Assembly (NCBI GenBank): GCA_027623325.1
Contig: JAQBXY010000002.1
Location: forward strand, 176,756 to 240,755
Direction of reading: 5' to 3'
DNA from: Gemmatimonadota bacterium
GTDB lineage: Bacteria; Gemmatimonadota; Gemmatimonadetes; Longimicrobiales; Gaopeijiaceae
DNA: 64,000 bases
Both the position numbers and the translations under genes were made by a program. Position 1 is the first letter of the stretch, and every line of letters begins with the position of its first letter. Positions 8,691 through 17,457 of the stretch are shown here, piece by piece. The notes below the pieces were generated by a model. It saw only the letters and a list, made by a program, of their open reading frames with translations. It made no database searches and was not told the DNA's origin.

Positions 8691-11600
8691 TTATCCCGCT
8701 GCGACCTGCGCCAGCGTGTTCCGCAGGCGCTCGGTCAGCACTCGGTACACTCCACGTGCGACGACGGGGTTCTGCTCGACCACCCGGTCGAACGAGTCAC
8801 GATCCAACGACAGCAACGTCGTGTCTTCCACGGCGGTGGCGCTGGCCGATCGAGACTCCTTGTCCAGGATCGCCATCTCACCGAAGCCTTCTCGCGGGCC
8901 TAGCGTCGCGAGGCTTGTGGCGCCCCGGGAGATGAGGATGGAGCCAGAGACCACCATGTAGAACGCGTCCCCCTCATCTCCTTGTTCGAAGACGACTTCA
9001 CCCTTCTGAACGTGCTCGACGCCCGCGAGGGCAGCGATGCCGGCGAGGTCACCTCCGGGGAAATTCTTGAAGAACTCGGAGCCCTTCAAGATCATGACCT
9101 TCTCGATAAGTGGCATCATATCTTCATCCTCGAATTCGTCGTCTTTCGAACGTCCTGGGGTCGTGATCTCATCGTCGCGTTCCATATAGTGCAGCGCGAG
9201 GGCGCGAGGCCACCAATCCACCAGCGCGAGGAGGGCCTCGCCTGGATTCTTCTGTACCGTCTTCGCATCGGGCAAGAACTCGATGACCCGATGGAGCGGC
9301 ATGCCGTCTGTGACGATGTCCATGAAGGGCATCACCATCATCGAACTGGGGCCCGAGATCGTGCCCTCCAGTAGTTCAAGGGCATTGCTTCGTCGAGCCG
9401 GATTGTCACTGATGAGGGCTGCCGAGATCGTGTTGATTCGGGCAGAGTCGTACGAGAGGGCCAGGACTTTCAGAACGCGATACACCGAACGTTCCTGCAG
9501 TCCTTGCAGCTCAGCTGCGATGAAGGAGTCGCTCGGCCCCTCGGACCGACTCCGGATCACGGTCGCCGTGGCGGCGAGGAGGAAGGCGTTCTGCATCTCC
9601 TCCTTCATGACGAGACGCAACTGCTCGGGATCCACGGGCGGGATGGTGCCCGCCGCACGCATTCGGCCCAGCGAGTGAAGCGCGGCTGGGCCCAGCATGG
9701 GTTCGTTGACCAGCGCCAGGAGCGTCTGTCGGGCCTGATCTCCCTCGATGCTTGCCAGCGCCGTGATGACCGTGCGTCGCAGTGGCAGGGGCAATTCCCG
9801 ACGCTCGAGCACCGCAGCGAGCAGCGGCACCGCGATCGGTCCGAGCTTGGCCAGCGCCTCCAGCGCCGCCGGGCGCGCTTCGGGGTCTTCGATGACGGCG
9901 GAGACGCCCCCCATGAATCCGGTGAGGCCCAGATCTCCCACTGCATTACAGGCCAACACTCGGTCCCCTGAGTCGTCTCCCGCGAGCATCGTCGTGAGTC
10001 GCAATTCCGCTTCGTTCCAGCCGAGCCGGGACAGAGTGACTAACGTGGCTCGGCGCACGTCGTGATCCTCGTGGTCGAGAAACCGCACGAGGGTCCTCGG
10101 CGCGATCCCCCCGACCTTGCCGACGCTCTCCAGCAGCGCCGCGAGGACGTACGGTACCTCTTCTTCCGCGAGACGCCCGGCGACCGACATGCCGGCGGCA
10201 AAGTCCAGGGGCGCGTCGATGCGGCCGAATACCGAAGCGGCCTCGGCCCTCACCTCGGGCACTTCATGTCCGAGAAGCGTCGCCAGTCTCGGGAGTGCAT
10301 CCTCGGCAGGTAACTGGTCCAACATCGTGGCGGCAAAAATTACGACCGTCGGCTCGGTGTCTGCCAAGGCCCTGTCGATGATCGTCAGGGTGCTCTTGTC
10401 CACGACGAGTGGAGTGTGCATCGGTTCCGAGAAGTCAACGGCATGACGCGCGAGGGCGCCTTCCAGAGCGAGCATGTATCGGCCGCGATGCCGTGTGTAG
10501 ACGGCGACGGCGGCCAATGCTGTGATCAATGTTGCGAGCGGTAAGAGGTGCTGCTTATCAGCCAGCGCGAGCGCGATGCCGCCGGCGGTGGCCTTGGAGA
10601 GAGGGCGCAGGACGCCCCCGAGGGTGGCCAACACGATGCTCTTGACCCTGCCCGGGAAGGGTAGGAGCGAGACCTGCTCGACTGGCTTCTGCAGGCTGAA
10701 CTGCAGAATGTCGTCGAGCGCCTGAGCGACCACCAGCATGGCCAGGCCTCCGAAGACCGCCACGCCTCCCGCGGCGAGCGCGAGCGTGCCTCCTTGTAGG
10801 GTTGCCGCGAACGAGACTCCGAATCGCGGGAAGAGCATCCGCGAAGCCCAGAGCTGGAGAACGAGCGTGCCGGCGCCGACCGCGGCAGACATCAGGCCGT
10901 AGATCGCCGTGATGCGATCCCTCGGGTACGCTTCCTGGAGCGCGAACTTGAGCTGTAGGTCGATGAGGGTGCCCGTAATGGTGAGCGCGATCAGCCCTAG
11001 CGCGAGGAGCCGGAGGAGCGAATTCGATCCCACCGATCGCAGCCCCTGACCCGAGCGCGTCACGAACGCGATCCACGCGCTCTTCTCCGACCGAGGCTCC
11101 TCGATCTCCTTCGTGGGTTCGTCCACCATCCACAGAAGCGGAAGGGCGGCCAAGATGAGGCCGACCGAGATCCAAAGGAGGTTGGACGTCCCGAGTCGAA
11201 GTGCGGCCGGCGCGACGCCGGTTCCCCCGACGATTGCCCCCAGAGACGCGCCCACTCCGATCAGGGGGAGGAGGCGCTTCGCCTGACGGCCTGTGAGCAT
11301 GCCTCCGGCGTAGTCCCACGCGTGCATGAGCAGAAGCACCTGTACCGCGGACAGCCAAAGAAAGACGACGAACGCCGTGCGATGGTTTACTTCGAACAGC
11401 GTTCGGGAGGCCATGACCGACAGTGCCAGCACCGCGGTTAGGCCCGTCGCGAGCACTCTCCGCTGCGTTCCCGCGACCACGCCCGTGAAGAGCACCGCGA
11501 CGAAGGCGGTCAGAAGCGCCGCCGCGATCACCGCGTGGGGAATCAACTCTGCTTCGTAGACCGAGAGGAAGAGACCGTTCTTCGCTGCGGACAACACCGT

Positions 11601-11699
11601 CGTGTTAGCCGTGTTGAGGAAGAGGAACGCGGCCATCACCGCGAACATCGGTCCCTCTCCCCTACGGAGGTTCAACGCGCTCTGGATTCTCTGGATCAC
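8691..11699 (-). CDS. Npt1/Npt2-like transporter fused to HEAT repeats and a cNMP-binding domain
   Basis: A 1002-residue, three-part protein. Residues ~1-420 are a 12-helix transporter region like ATP:ADP antiporters (NTT/Npt family), beginning FAVMAAFLFLNTANTTVLSAAKNGLFL. Residues ~430-860 are HEAT-type helical repeats (LPRLATLLGHEVPEVRAEAASVFG, FLDHEDHDVRRATLVTLSRLG). Residues ~880-1000 form a cyclic-nucleotide-binding fold (VVFEQGDEGDAFYMVVSGSI, LGPREGFGEMAILD, RSASATA). The arginine in RSASATA matches the phosphate-binding arginine. This build is known in free-living bacteria, where the substrate is unproven. It may be regulated by a cyclic nucleotide. Confidence 0.85.
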   Translation of the reverse strand: MIQRIQSALNLRRGEGPMFAVMAAFLFLNTANTTVLSAAKNGLFLSVYEAELIPHAVIAAALLTAFVAVLFTGVVAGTQRRVLATGLTAVLALSVMASRTLFEVNHRTAFVVFLWLSAVQVLLLMHAWDYAGGMLTGRQAKRLLPLIGVGASLGAIVGGTGVAPAALRLGTSNLLWISVGLILAALPLLWMVDEPTKEIEEPRSEKSAWIAFVTRSGQGLRSVGSNSLLRLLALGLIALTITGTLIDLQLKFALQEAYPRDRITAIYGLMSAAVGAGTLVLQLWASRMLFPRFGVSFAATLQGGTLALAAGGVAVFGGLAMLVVAQALDDILQFSLQKPVEQVSLLPFPGRVKSIVLATLGGVLRPLSKATAGGIALALADKQHLLPLATLITALAAVAVYTRHRGRYMLALEGALARHAVDFSEPMHTPLVVDKSTLTIIDRALADTEPTVVIFAATMLDQLPAEDALPRLATLLGHEVPEVRAEAASVFGRIDAPLDFAAGMSVAGRLAEEEVPYVLAALLESVGKVGGIAPRTLVRFLDHEDHDVRRATLVTLSRLGWNEAELRLTTMLAGDDSGDRVLACNAVGDLGLTGFMGGVSAVIEDPEARPAALEALAKLGPIAVPLLAAVLERRELPLPLRRTVITALASIEGDQARQTLLALVNEPMLGPAALHSLGRMRAAGTIPPVDPEQLRLVMKEEMQNAFLLAATATVIRSRSEGPSDSFIAAELQGLQERSVYRVLKVLALSYDSARINTISAALISDNPARRSNALELLEGTISGPSSMMVMPFMDIVTDGMPLHRVIEFLPDAKTVQKNPGEALLALVDWWPRALALHYMERDDEITTPGRSKDDEFEDEDMMPLIEKVMILKGSEFFKNFPGGDLAGIAALAGVEHVQKGEVVFEQGDEGDAFYMVVSGSILISRGATSLATLGPREGFGEMAILDKESRSASATAVEDTTLLSLDRDSFDRVVEQNPVVARGVYRVLTERLRNTLAQVAAG

Positions 11700-11889
11700 A
11701 GGGGGAGATTGGCCGCCGGTGTCATGGAAAGCGAGTAGGAAGTATTGCGGAGAAGGTCAATCGGAGGTGGCCACGGTGCAAGGAAGGCATTCTAAATCGG
11801 CGGACTGGCTTGTCGGGCCCGGTTGGCCCACACTACCGGTCATCGTGCGGCCGAACGAGCCGAGACGCACTGCCCCGTCGCCCACCGGG

Positions 11890-12456
11890 ATGGACATGGA
11901 GCCGATCAAAGAACAGGAGAACAACTCGGGACTCGAGGGCACCGCTTTCGGGGACATCATGGCGATCATCGAGAGCGCCAAGGCCCGGGGAGGTATGGAC
12001 GCTCTCCGAAAGTTCATCACGAAGGCGCTCCCCGAGGCTGAAGAGGCAGAGGTGGCGGAGGCGGCCGAGGTCGCGCTCGAGATCATCGAGTCGGTTCCGA
12101 TCTTCCTCGCGCGAGCACGACAGGCCGGGTCGGAACGAGGACTCTCGTCCGTCGTCGTGCCGCTGCTGGATCATGCCGAGCACTATTATCTGCAGCCGAT
12201 GGACTTGATTCCCGAAATGACGCAGGGACTCCCCGGTCTCCTCGACGATTCCTACCTCGTCATCCGAATCCTCGAGAATCTGGAGAAAGGGCCTGAGTCC
12301 TTTCTCGATTGGGATCTGGACTATCCTGCTCGGTTTCTGGCGCGCCTGATCGGGCCGGGTCTGACCCAGCGCCTCGACAAGATCGCCCTGCAGGCGATGC
12401 ACGAGGTTTCCCAGCATTTGGCGCAGCTCTGGCACAAAATGGCCCACCCCGCCTGA
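11890..12456 (+). CDS. DUF1232 (YkvA-like) domain protein
   Basis: About 188 residues. The middle segment (YYLQPMDLIPEMTQGLPGLLDDSYLV) resembles the YkvA/DUF1232 pattern (sPiDLIPdfipvlGllDD), often membrane-associated and of unknown function. The N-terminal third is acidic and Ala/Glu-rich (PEAEEAEVAEAAEVALEI) and probably helical. The start is uncertain: ATG 11890 and 11896 are both in frame and neither has a strong ribosome site; the open frame extends back to 11602 but that part overlaps the divergent transporter gene. Followed directly by a long palindrome. Confidence 0.6.
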   Translation: MDMEPIKEQENNSGLEGTAFGDIMAIIESAKARGGMDALRKFITKALPEAEEAEVAEAAEVALEIIESVPIFLARARQAGSERGLSSVVVPLLDHAEHYYLQPMDLIPEMTQGLPGLLDDSYLVIRILENLEKGPESFLDWDLDYPARFLARLIGPGLTQRLDKIALQAMHEVSQHLAQLWHKMAHPA

Positions 12457-12564
12457 CCTGAGCGGCGATGCATCTCCGCTCGCGGCGTTGCTTCTCGTCG
12501 GCGTAGTTTTCACTACGCTCTCCTCGGCGCGCCTTGCGAATCGGAGCGCCTCGCCACTCAGGTC
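12455..12564. repeat. 110-bp imperfect palindromic element
   Basis: The two ends are near-perfect inverted copies: 12455-12468 and 12551-12564 match at 13 of 14 positions. The centre is a perfect hairpin, GCGTAGT (12501-12507) and ACTACGC (12512-12518), around TTTC. Between them the arms pair again in blocks with small bulges, so each arm is 53 bases. It lies between convergent genes and starts at the last codon of the DUF1232 gene. It could be a REP/BIME-like or non-autonomous dispersed element, or a bidirectional terminator. Only one copy was noticed in this window. Confidence 0.6.
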
Positions 12565-12642
12565 GTGGGACCGTTCGGGTAGTGCCGGCGGGTCATACTG
12601 CCGTCTTGGGCGTTTCCTCGAGTCGCTTTGCTCTCTCGGCGT

Positions 12643-15312
12643 TCAGCTTGTGCTCAGGGTGTCCTTTGTGGCGGGTTTGGTCCAGAAATCTGGGGTGCCG
12701 GTGGCGGTGGTGGCGACTTCGCCGTGGTAGAGTAGGGAGTTGAAGAGGGTTCGGAAGGTGCCGGAGGGTTGGCCTCTCCACTGAGGGCGGAAGCCTAGGA
12801 GCACGACGTGGCCCTGGCCGTGGGCCACATCGAGGGCGGCGGCCTGTCCGCTGATGTGGTCCTCTCCTAGTAGATACCCGGACAGGAGCGGCGATCCGTC
12901 GGTGGCGTAGGCCGCTAGCACCGAACCCTTGAAGTCGTCTGATGTGGTGAAGACGGGACTGCGGTCGAAGAAGATCTTGGCGCGCTCGGGCATTCCGGCC
13001 ATGAGCGGATGTCTCGTGTCCACCTTCACCTCGAGGATGGAGCCTGCAGAGAAGAAGTCACCTCGGCCGAGCCCTGAGACGACGTTCTGTACGGGGAGGT
13101 GCAGTTCATCGATGCAGAGATCACTCGCGGCGCTCATGCAGACGAGTGTGCCACCGGCTCGGACGAAGGCGTCGAGGTTCCGGACGCCCTCTGCCCCGAG
13201 ACCTCCTTCGTACTGAGGTGGGACGGAGCCTCGGGCGAAGCCTTCCATGAGGGAACCGGCTCGTTCCGAGGGCAGCACGATAACGTCGTAGCGCTCCCGG
13301 AGATCGCCCGCGTGCATGTCGGCGTCGCGAACGTTGGTATAGGCGAACGCGTACTCGTCGAAGAGCCACCTCGTCCACCCTTCGTCCATGCTCGGGGACC
13401 ATGGCCGGTAGAGCCCAAGCCGGGCTCGGGGCAGAGCGGCCCCCTGGGGACTGCCGAGGGTGGCCCGGAGAGCGAAGTCGGAGACCATGCCGTCACGCGC
13501 CGCGCCGCTGAGGCCCGTCACGGAATACGTTCCGTTGCCGAAGCGCACGTTGGCCCCGGCGTCCCATGCCGCGTTCAGGGCCCGAAACGAGTTGTTCTGA
13601 GCCGGGTCCAGCAACAAAGCCGCGCCCGATCCCGTTGTGCGACCCTCCGGAGGGCGGACTGCTGCGGCTACGGGGTGAGAGTCGAAGCCTACGCCTCCGA
13701 CCCGATCGAACGGGGAGGGGTCGACTCCCTCGGCGTCCCAGGGTGTCCCGTCGGTCGTCAGCGCCTGCATGACGGCACGAACGTCGGCGCCGAGCGGCTG
13801 CGATGCCTCGATCACGCGGACGTCCATCTGGTAGGGGAGCGTCCACCCGGCGGCATCGTACGGCTGCTCGGGCGGGCCCTCCGGGTACTCTCTCAGGTCG
13901 GGATAGCTCTGCACGCCCATGACCTGTCGAGCGAGTTCTCCGAACGCCTGGTTGGTGGGCACGACCCAGGTTCCTGCAGGGTGCGTCAGGCCTTCATGGC
14001 TGACGGGGGCCGAAAGTTGGTAGACCGCGAGGCCGTTGTACGCGAGCCGACGGAGTAGCTCCACGGGAGCGACCGGGTCACGCTGATCCTGAGGCACGAA
14101 GTACGCGTACGGTGGCGAGGCCTCGTATTTGCGGATCTGGTCACGGCCCGACTGATAACGATTGTAGAGGAGGTCCTCCCGGTACTTGGCGGCGTAATCC
14201 AGCACCGCGATCGAGGCGACGTGCATGTACTCGACGGCATCGCCGAGTCTCCACCAGCCGCCCTTCCACGGACTAGGGTACAGGGACTCTGCGCGTAGGT
14301 CCCGACTCCCGGCCGGGAAGTCCTGGAGTGTGTAGAAGTGGGGCGTGGCGTATCGGTACAGCGCCGTCTCGGTCCAGAAGGCGGCCTGATTCTGGAGGAC
14401 CGGCATGTAGTCCACATACCCCGGATACCAGGCGTCGAATCCGGTACCCATGTGCGTCGCGCCCGGCAGACCCCTCGATTCCAGCATGGTCGCGATGGTC
14501 ATGCCGATGCTGTTGACCGTCCGGGACATGAGCGGAGGGGCGAACGTCGCGATCGGCTCTGCGAACGGCGGCAGCCAGATGCGGGTCGGAAACGGCGAAC
14601 TCTGGTGGTGGACGTGGATGATTTGCGGGTCCCATTCCTGCCACGTACGGGCCACAACGCGCGACTCGACCATGTTCATCATGTAGGCGTCGCGGTTGTT
14701 GTCGTGGCCGACGTACTTCTGGTACAGCCACGGCATGGGTGCCACCTCGAACGGCGTGTCGACATTCGAGGTGTACCAATCGGCGATCATGGTCTGACCG
14801 TCGGGATTGAGGGAAGGCCACAGCACCGTGATCACGTTCTCTCGGATCGCTGCGATCCGTGGCTCCTCACTCGCGACCAACTCGTATGCCAGACCGATGG
14901 TGTGTTGCGCCCCTGCGGCTTCGCTGGCGTGCAGCCCGCCACTGATGTCGACGATCGCCTTGCCCTCGCGAGCCAGCTCGCGGGCGAGCGCGTCGGTCAG
15001 TTCGGCCGGGTGCGCGATCTGATCGGCGATGCGGCGGTATCGTTCGGCGTCACGCAGGTTGTCCGGCGTGGAGATGAGCCCGATCCACCAATCCCGTCCC
15101 TCCGACGTACGGCCCACTCGGACCATCGTCAGTCGGTCGGACGCGGCGTCGAGGCGCTGGAAGTAGTCGATCGACTCTTCGTAGGTGGCGAGGTGAAAAT
15201 CTGCGCCGGGGACGAATCCGAGAACCGATTCAGGTGTCGGTATCTGCCCCGCGAGGGGCGCCGTGAAGACGGAGATCGCGAGCGCGGAAACGGAGAGGTA
15301 GGACCGATACAC
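12643..15312 (-). CDS. Exported M14-family zinc carboxypeptidase
   Basis: An 889-residue secreted metallopeptidase. GTG 15312 begins a signal peptide (VYRSYLSVSALAISVFTAPLAGQ); the longer frame to 15501 overlaps the neighbouring MFS gene and lacks a signal. The catalytic domain (~60-370) has GGLHASEAAG, with the HxxE zinc pair, and later NPDGQTMI, the family substrate-binding region, and IIHVHHQSS. The C-terminal third contains an amidotransferase/ThuA-like part (DVIVLPSERAGSLMEGF, FVRAGGTLVCMS, VLLGFRPQWRGQPSGTF). Similar large peptidases are common in Gemmatimonadota. It likely degrades peptides outside the cytosol. Confidence 0.88.
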   Translation of the reverse strand: MYRSYLSVSALAISVFTAPLAGQIPTPESVLGFVPGADFHLATYEESIDYFQRLDAASDRLTMVRVGRTSEGRDWWIGLISTPDNLRDAERYRRIADQIAHPAELTDALARELAREGKAIVDISGGLHASEAAGAQHTIGLAYELVASEEPRIAAIRENVITVLWPSLNPDGQTMIADWYTSNVDTPFEVAPMPWLYQKYVGHDNNRDAYMMNMVESRVVARTWQEWDPQIIHVHHQSSPFPTRIWLPPFAEPIATFAPPLMSRTVNSIGMTIATMLESRGLPGATHMGTGFDAWYPGYVDYMPVLQNQAAFWTETALYRYATPHFYTLQDFPAGSRDLRAESLYPSPWKGGWWRLGDAVEYMHVASIAVLDYAAKYREDLLYNRYQSGRDQIRKYEASPPYAYFVPQDQRDPVAPVELLRRLAYNGLAVYQLSAPVSHEGLTHPAGTWVVPTNQAFGELARQVMGVQSYPDLREYPEGPPEQPYDAAGWTLPYQMDVRVIEASQPLGADVRAVMQALTTDGTPWDAEGVDPSPFDRVGGVGFDSHPVAAAVRPPEGRTTGSGAALLLDPAQNNSFRALNAAWDAGANVRFGNGTYSVTGLSGAARDGMVSDFALRATLGSPQGAALPRARLGLYRPWSPSMDEGWTRWLFDEYAFAYTNVRDADMHAGDLRERYDVIVLPSERAGSLMEGFARGSVPPQYEGGLGAEGVRNLDAFVRAGGTLVCMSAASDLCIDELHLPVQNVVSGLGRGDFFSAGSILEVKVDTRHPLMAGMPERAKIFFDRSPVFTTSDDFKGSVLAAYATDGSPLLSGYLLGEDHISGQAAALDVAHGQGHVVLLGFRPQWRGQPSGTFRTLFNSLLYHGEVATTATGTPDFWTKPATKDTLSTS

Positions 15313-15430
15313 GAGGGCCTCGAAGGAAGACGATGAATGACCGCGAGGGTGGAAGGTCGAAGGTGAACAGAGACGGTCGCTGCCGCCACCACCGGCGGGG
15401 CATCTCGTAGGGACCTTCAGCGGTCCTGGC

Positions 15431-16663
15431 TCAGGCGCGCGCCCGGAAGAAGACCCCCGAGAAAAGGCACAGGCCCGCGACAGCCCACATGGCCGCTTCA
15501 ACGCTCATGGTGTCCGCGATGACGCCCGCCCCGAGCGCCCCGACGGCGTATCCCAGATCTCTCCACCAGCGATAGACGCCGAGGGCAGACGCCCGCCACG
15601 AGGGTTTCGCGACGTCGGAGACCAAGGCCAGGAGCGTCGGGTAGACCATGGCGGTCCCCAGCCCGGTGAGTGCGGCCGCACCCAAGTAGGCGGGGAAACC
15701 GTTCGCCAGAGCGAAGGAGGCGACGCCCAGGCCCTGACATACCATGCCTGTTCCGATGATTCCGCGCCGGCCGATGCGATCTGAGAGGGGCCCGAAATAG
15801 AGCTGGCCGACGGCCCACACGATGGGATACAGGGCCACCACCGCTCCGATTCGGGTGAGCGAGAGGTCGCGGCTGGCGAGGAGGAGGGGCAACAGGCCCC
15901 ACAGCGCGCCGTCCTTGAGGTTCGTCACCAGCCCCGCCTGGCTCGCGGCGGCGAGGGCGGCGTCGCCATAGGTCCCCTTGCGAAGGACCTCCAGCAACGA
16001 CGCCTCCTGGTCCTCTGGCGATGGATGCGAAGCCGGACGGGCCCTGGGCGTGTGGTGCGGTTGCGTATCCCGCGTGAAGCAGGACAGGACGAGCCCGACG
16101 AGGGCGAGAATCAATCCGAGATAGAACGGTTCCGGCCGCAACCCGTAGGTCGACGCGATGATCCCCGTCAGCACCGCCGCGGTGGCCAGCCCCGCGTACC
16201 CAGCGAACTCGTTCCAACCAATGACGAGGCCGTATCGATCCGGACCGGCCAGATCGACCTTCATGACGACGGTCATGGACCAGGTCAGGGACTGGTTAGC
16301 CCCCAGGAGAACGTTGGCCACCAGGATCCACGTCCACGAGGGGGCGTACATCAGGATCAACGGGACCGGCAGTCCGATCAGCCATCCCAGGATGAGCAAG
16401 CGCCGGCGTCCCCAGCGGTCCGAGAGACCCCCGGCGACGAAGTTCATCGCCGCCTTGGTCATCCCGAACGTGGCGATGAAGGCGAGGGCTGCCGTTGTCG
16501 AAGCGAGCCCGAAATCGGCCTCGGCAATGAGGGGCAGGACGGTCCGCTCGATTCCGACCATGCCACCGACGAAGGCGTTGGTGGCGACCAGCAGGAGGAT
16601 CTGCGGGAGATTCTCCGTAAGGACGGGCGGAGTCGGAGAACCCGAGGGTGTTGCGTTACCCAT
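15431..16663 (-). CDS. MFS transporter
   Basis: A 410-residue major facilitator protein with 12 predicted helices. The loop between helices 2 and 3 carries the signature GGLSDRWGRRRLLILG, and its repeat in the second half reads FGPLSDRIGRRGIIGTGM. There is an unusually polar linker between halves containing RDTQPHHTPRARPASHPSPEDQE. Substrate unknown. It sits divergently from the response regulator gene; its 3' end lies beside the carboxypeptidase gene on the same strand, 118 bases upstream of that gene's chosen start. No link to copper is visible in its sequence. Confidence 0.87.
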   Translation of the reverse strand: MGNATPSGSPTPPVLTENLPQILLLVATNAFVGGMVGIERTVLPLIAEADFGLASTTAALAFIATFGMTKAAMNFVAGGLSDRWGRRRLLILGWLIGLPVPLILMYAPSWTWILVANVLLGANQSLTWSMTVVMKVDLAGPDRYGLVIGWNEFAGYAGLATAAVLTGIIASTYGLRPEPFYLGLILALVGLVLSCFTRDTQPHHTPRARPASHPSPEDQEASLLEVLRKGTYGDAALAAASQAGLVTNLKDGALWGLLPLLLASRDLSLTRIGAVVALYPIVWAVGQLYFGPLSDRIGRRGIIGTGMVCQGLGVASFALANGFPAYLGAAALTGLGTAMVYPTLLALVSDVAKPSWRASALGVYRWWRDLGYAVGALGAGVIADTMSVEAAMWAVAGLCLFSGVFFRARA

Positions 16664-16776
16664 GGTCGCTCATCGGGCTACCACCATGCATTCGCGAACC
16701 TTCCGTGGTATTGATATGTAGGCTGGGTCGGAATCTAGGTTCGCGGCTCGTCCATGTCCCCCGCGAGAGGCCCACG

Positions 16777-17457
16777 TTGAAAATCCTCGTAGTCGAAGAC
16801 GACAGGAAGGTCGCGAGTTTTCTCGAAAAGGGGCTGCGCGAGGAAGGATACACCGTGGACGCCGCTCACGACGGGACCGAGGGCCTCTTCAGGGCCCGTG
16901 TGCACGACTACGACCTGCTGCTACTCGATGTGATGCTACCGGGAAGGAGTGGACTCGAGATCGTTCGGGAGTTGCGGAGCCATCAGATCACCGTTCCCGT
17001 GCTCATGCTCACGGCCCGCGACGCCCGGGAGGATATCGTGCTCGGGCTAGATGCGGGCGCGGACGATTACCTCACGAAACCGTTTGCGTTCGACGAACTG
17101 TTGGCGCGAGTCCGGGCGCTTCTCAGGAGAGGTGGCGCGTCTCGGCCCGATCGACTGATCTACCATGACGTCGAGCTCGATCGGGTCGCCCATCGAGCCG
17201 AACGAAAAGGGGGGCGTCTCGATCTGACGCCGAAGGAATTTCAACTCCTCGAATTCCTGCTCCTCAACGCTGAGCGGGTCGTGCGCAGGACGGAATTGCT
17301 GGAGAAGGTCTGGGACCTGCACTTCGACCCCATGAGCAACGTGGTGGACGTACACGTGGGGCATCTTCGCCGTAAGCTGAGAAATGCGGGCGATGGAGAA
17401 TTGGTCCACACGGTGCGGGGCGTGGGCTACGTCCTGCAGCGAGACGCGCCCGAATGA
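16777..17457 (+). CDS. OmpR/PhoB-type response regulator (CusR/CopR-like)
   Basis: A 226-residue regulator. The receiver domain (1-115) has the acidic pair in VVEDD, the phospho-acceptor Asp51 (LLLDVMLPG) and the conserved Lys in YLTKPF. The C-terminal winged helix shows LTPKEFQLLEFLLLNAERVVRR and SNVVDVHVGHLRRKL, typical of CusR/CopR. The start is TTG 16777, set by a GAGAGG site 7 bases upstream; the earlier ATG (16648) adds 43 residues absent from the family. The stop overlaps the kinase start. It probably binds the 11-bp-spaced repeats found before tolC and before the copper oxidase operon. Confidence 0.93.
   Translation: MKILVVEDDRKVASFLEKGLREEGYTVDAAHDGTEGLFRARVHDYDLLLLDVMLPGRSGLEIVRELRSHQITVPVLMLTARDAREDIVLGLDAGADDYLTKPFAFDELLARVRALLRRGGASRPDRLIYHDVELDRVAHRAERKGGRLDLTPKEFQLLEFLLLNAERVVRRTELLEKVWDLHFDPMSNVVDVHVGHLRRKLRNAGDGELVHTVRGVGYVLQRDAPE

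Noticed and set aside
12488..12730. 81-codon plus-strand open frame within the palindrome
   Set aside because: Overlaps the palindrome and the 3' end of the peptidase gene, no ribosome site or family.
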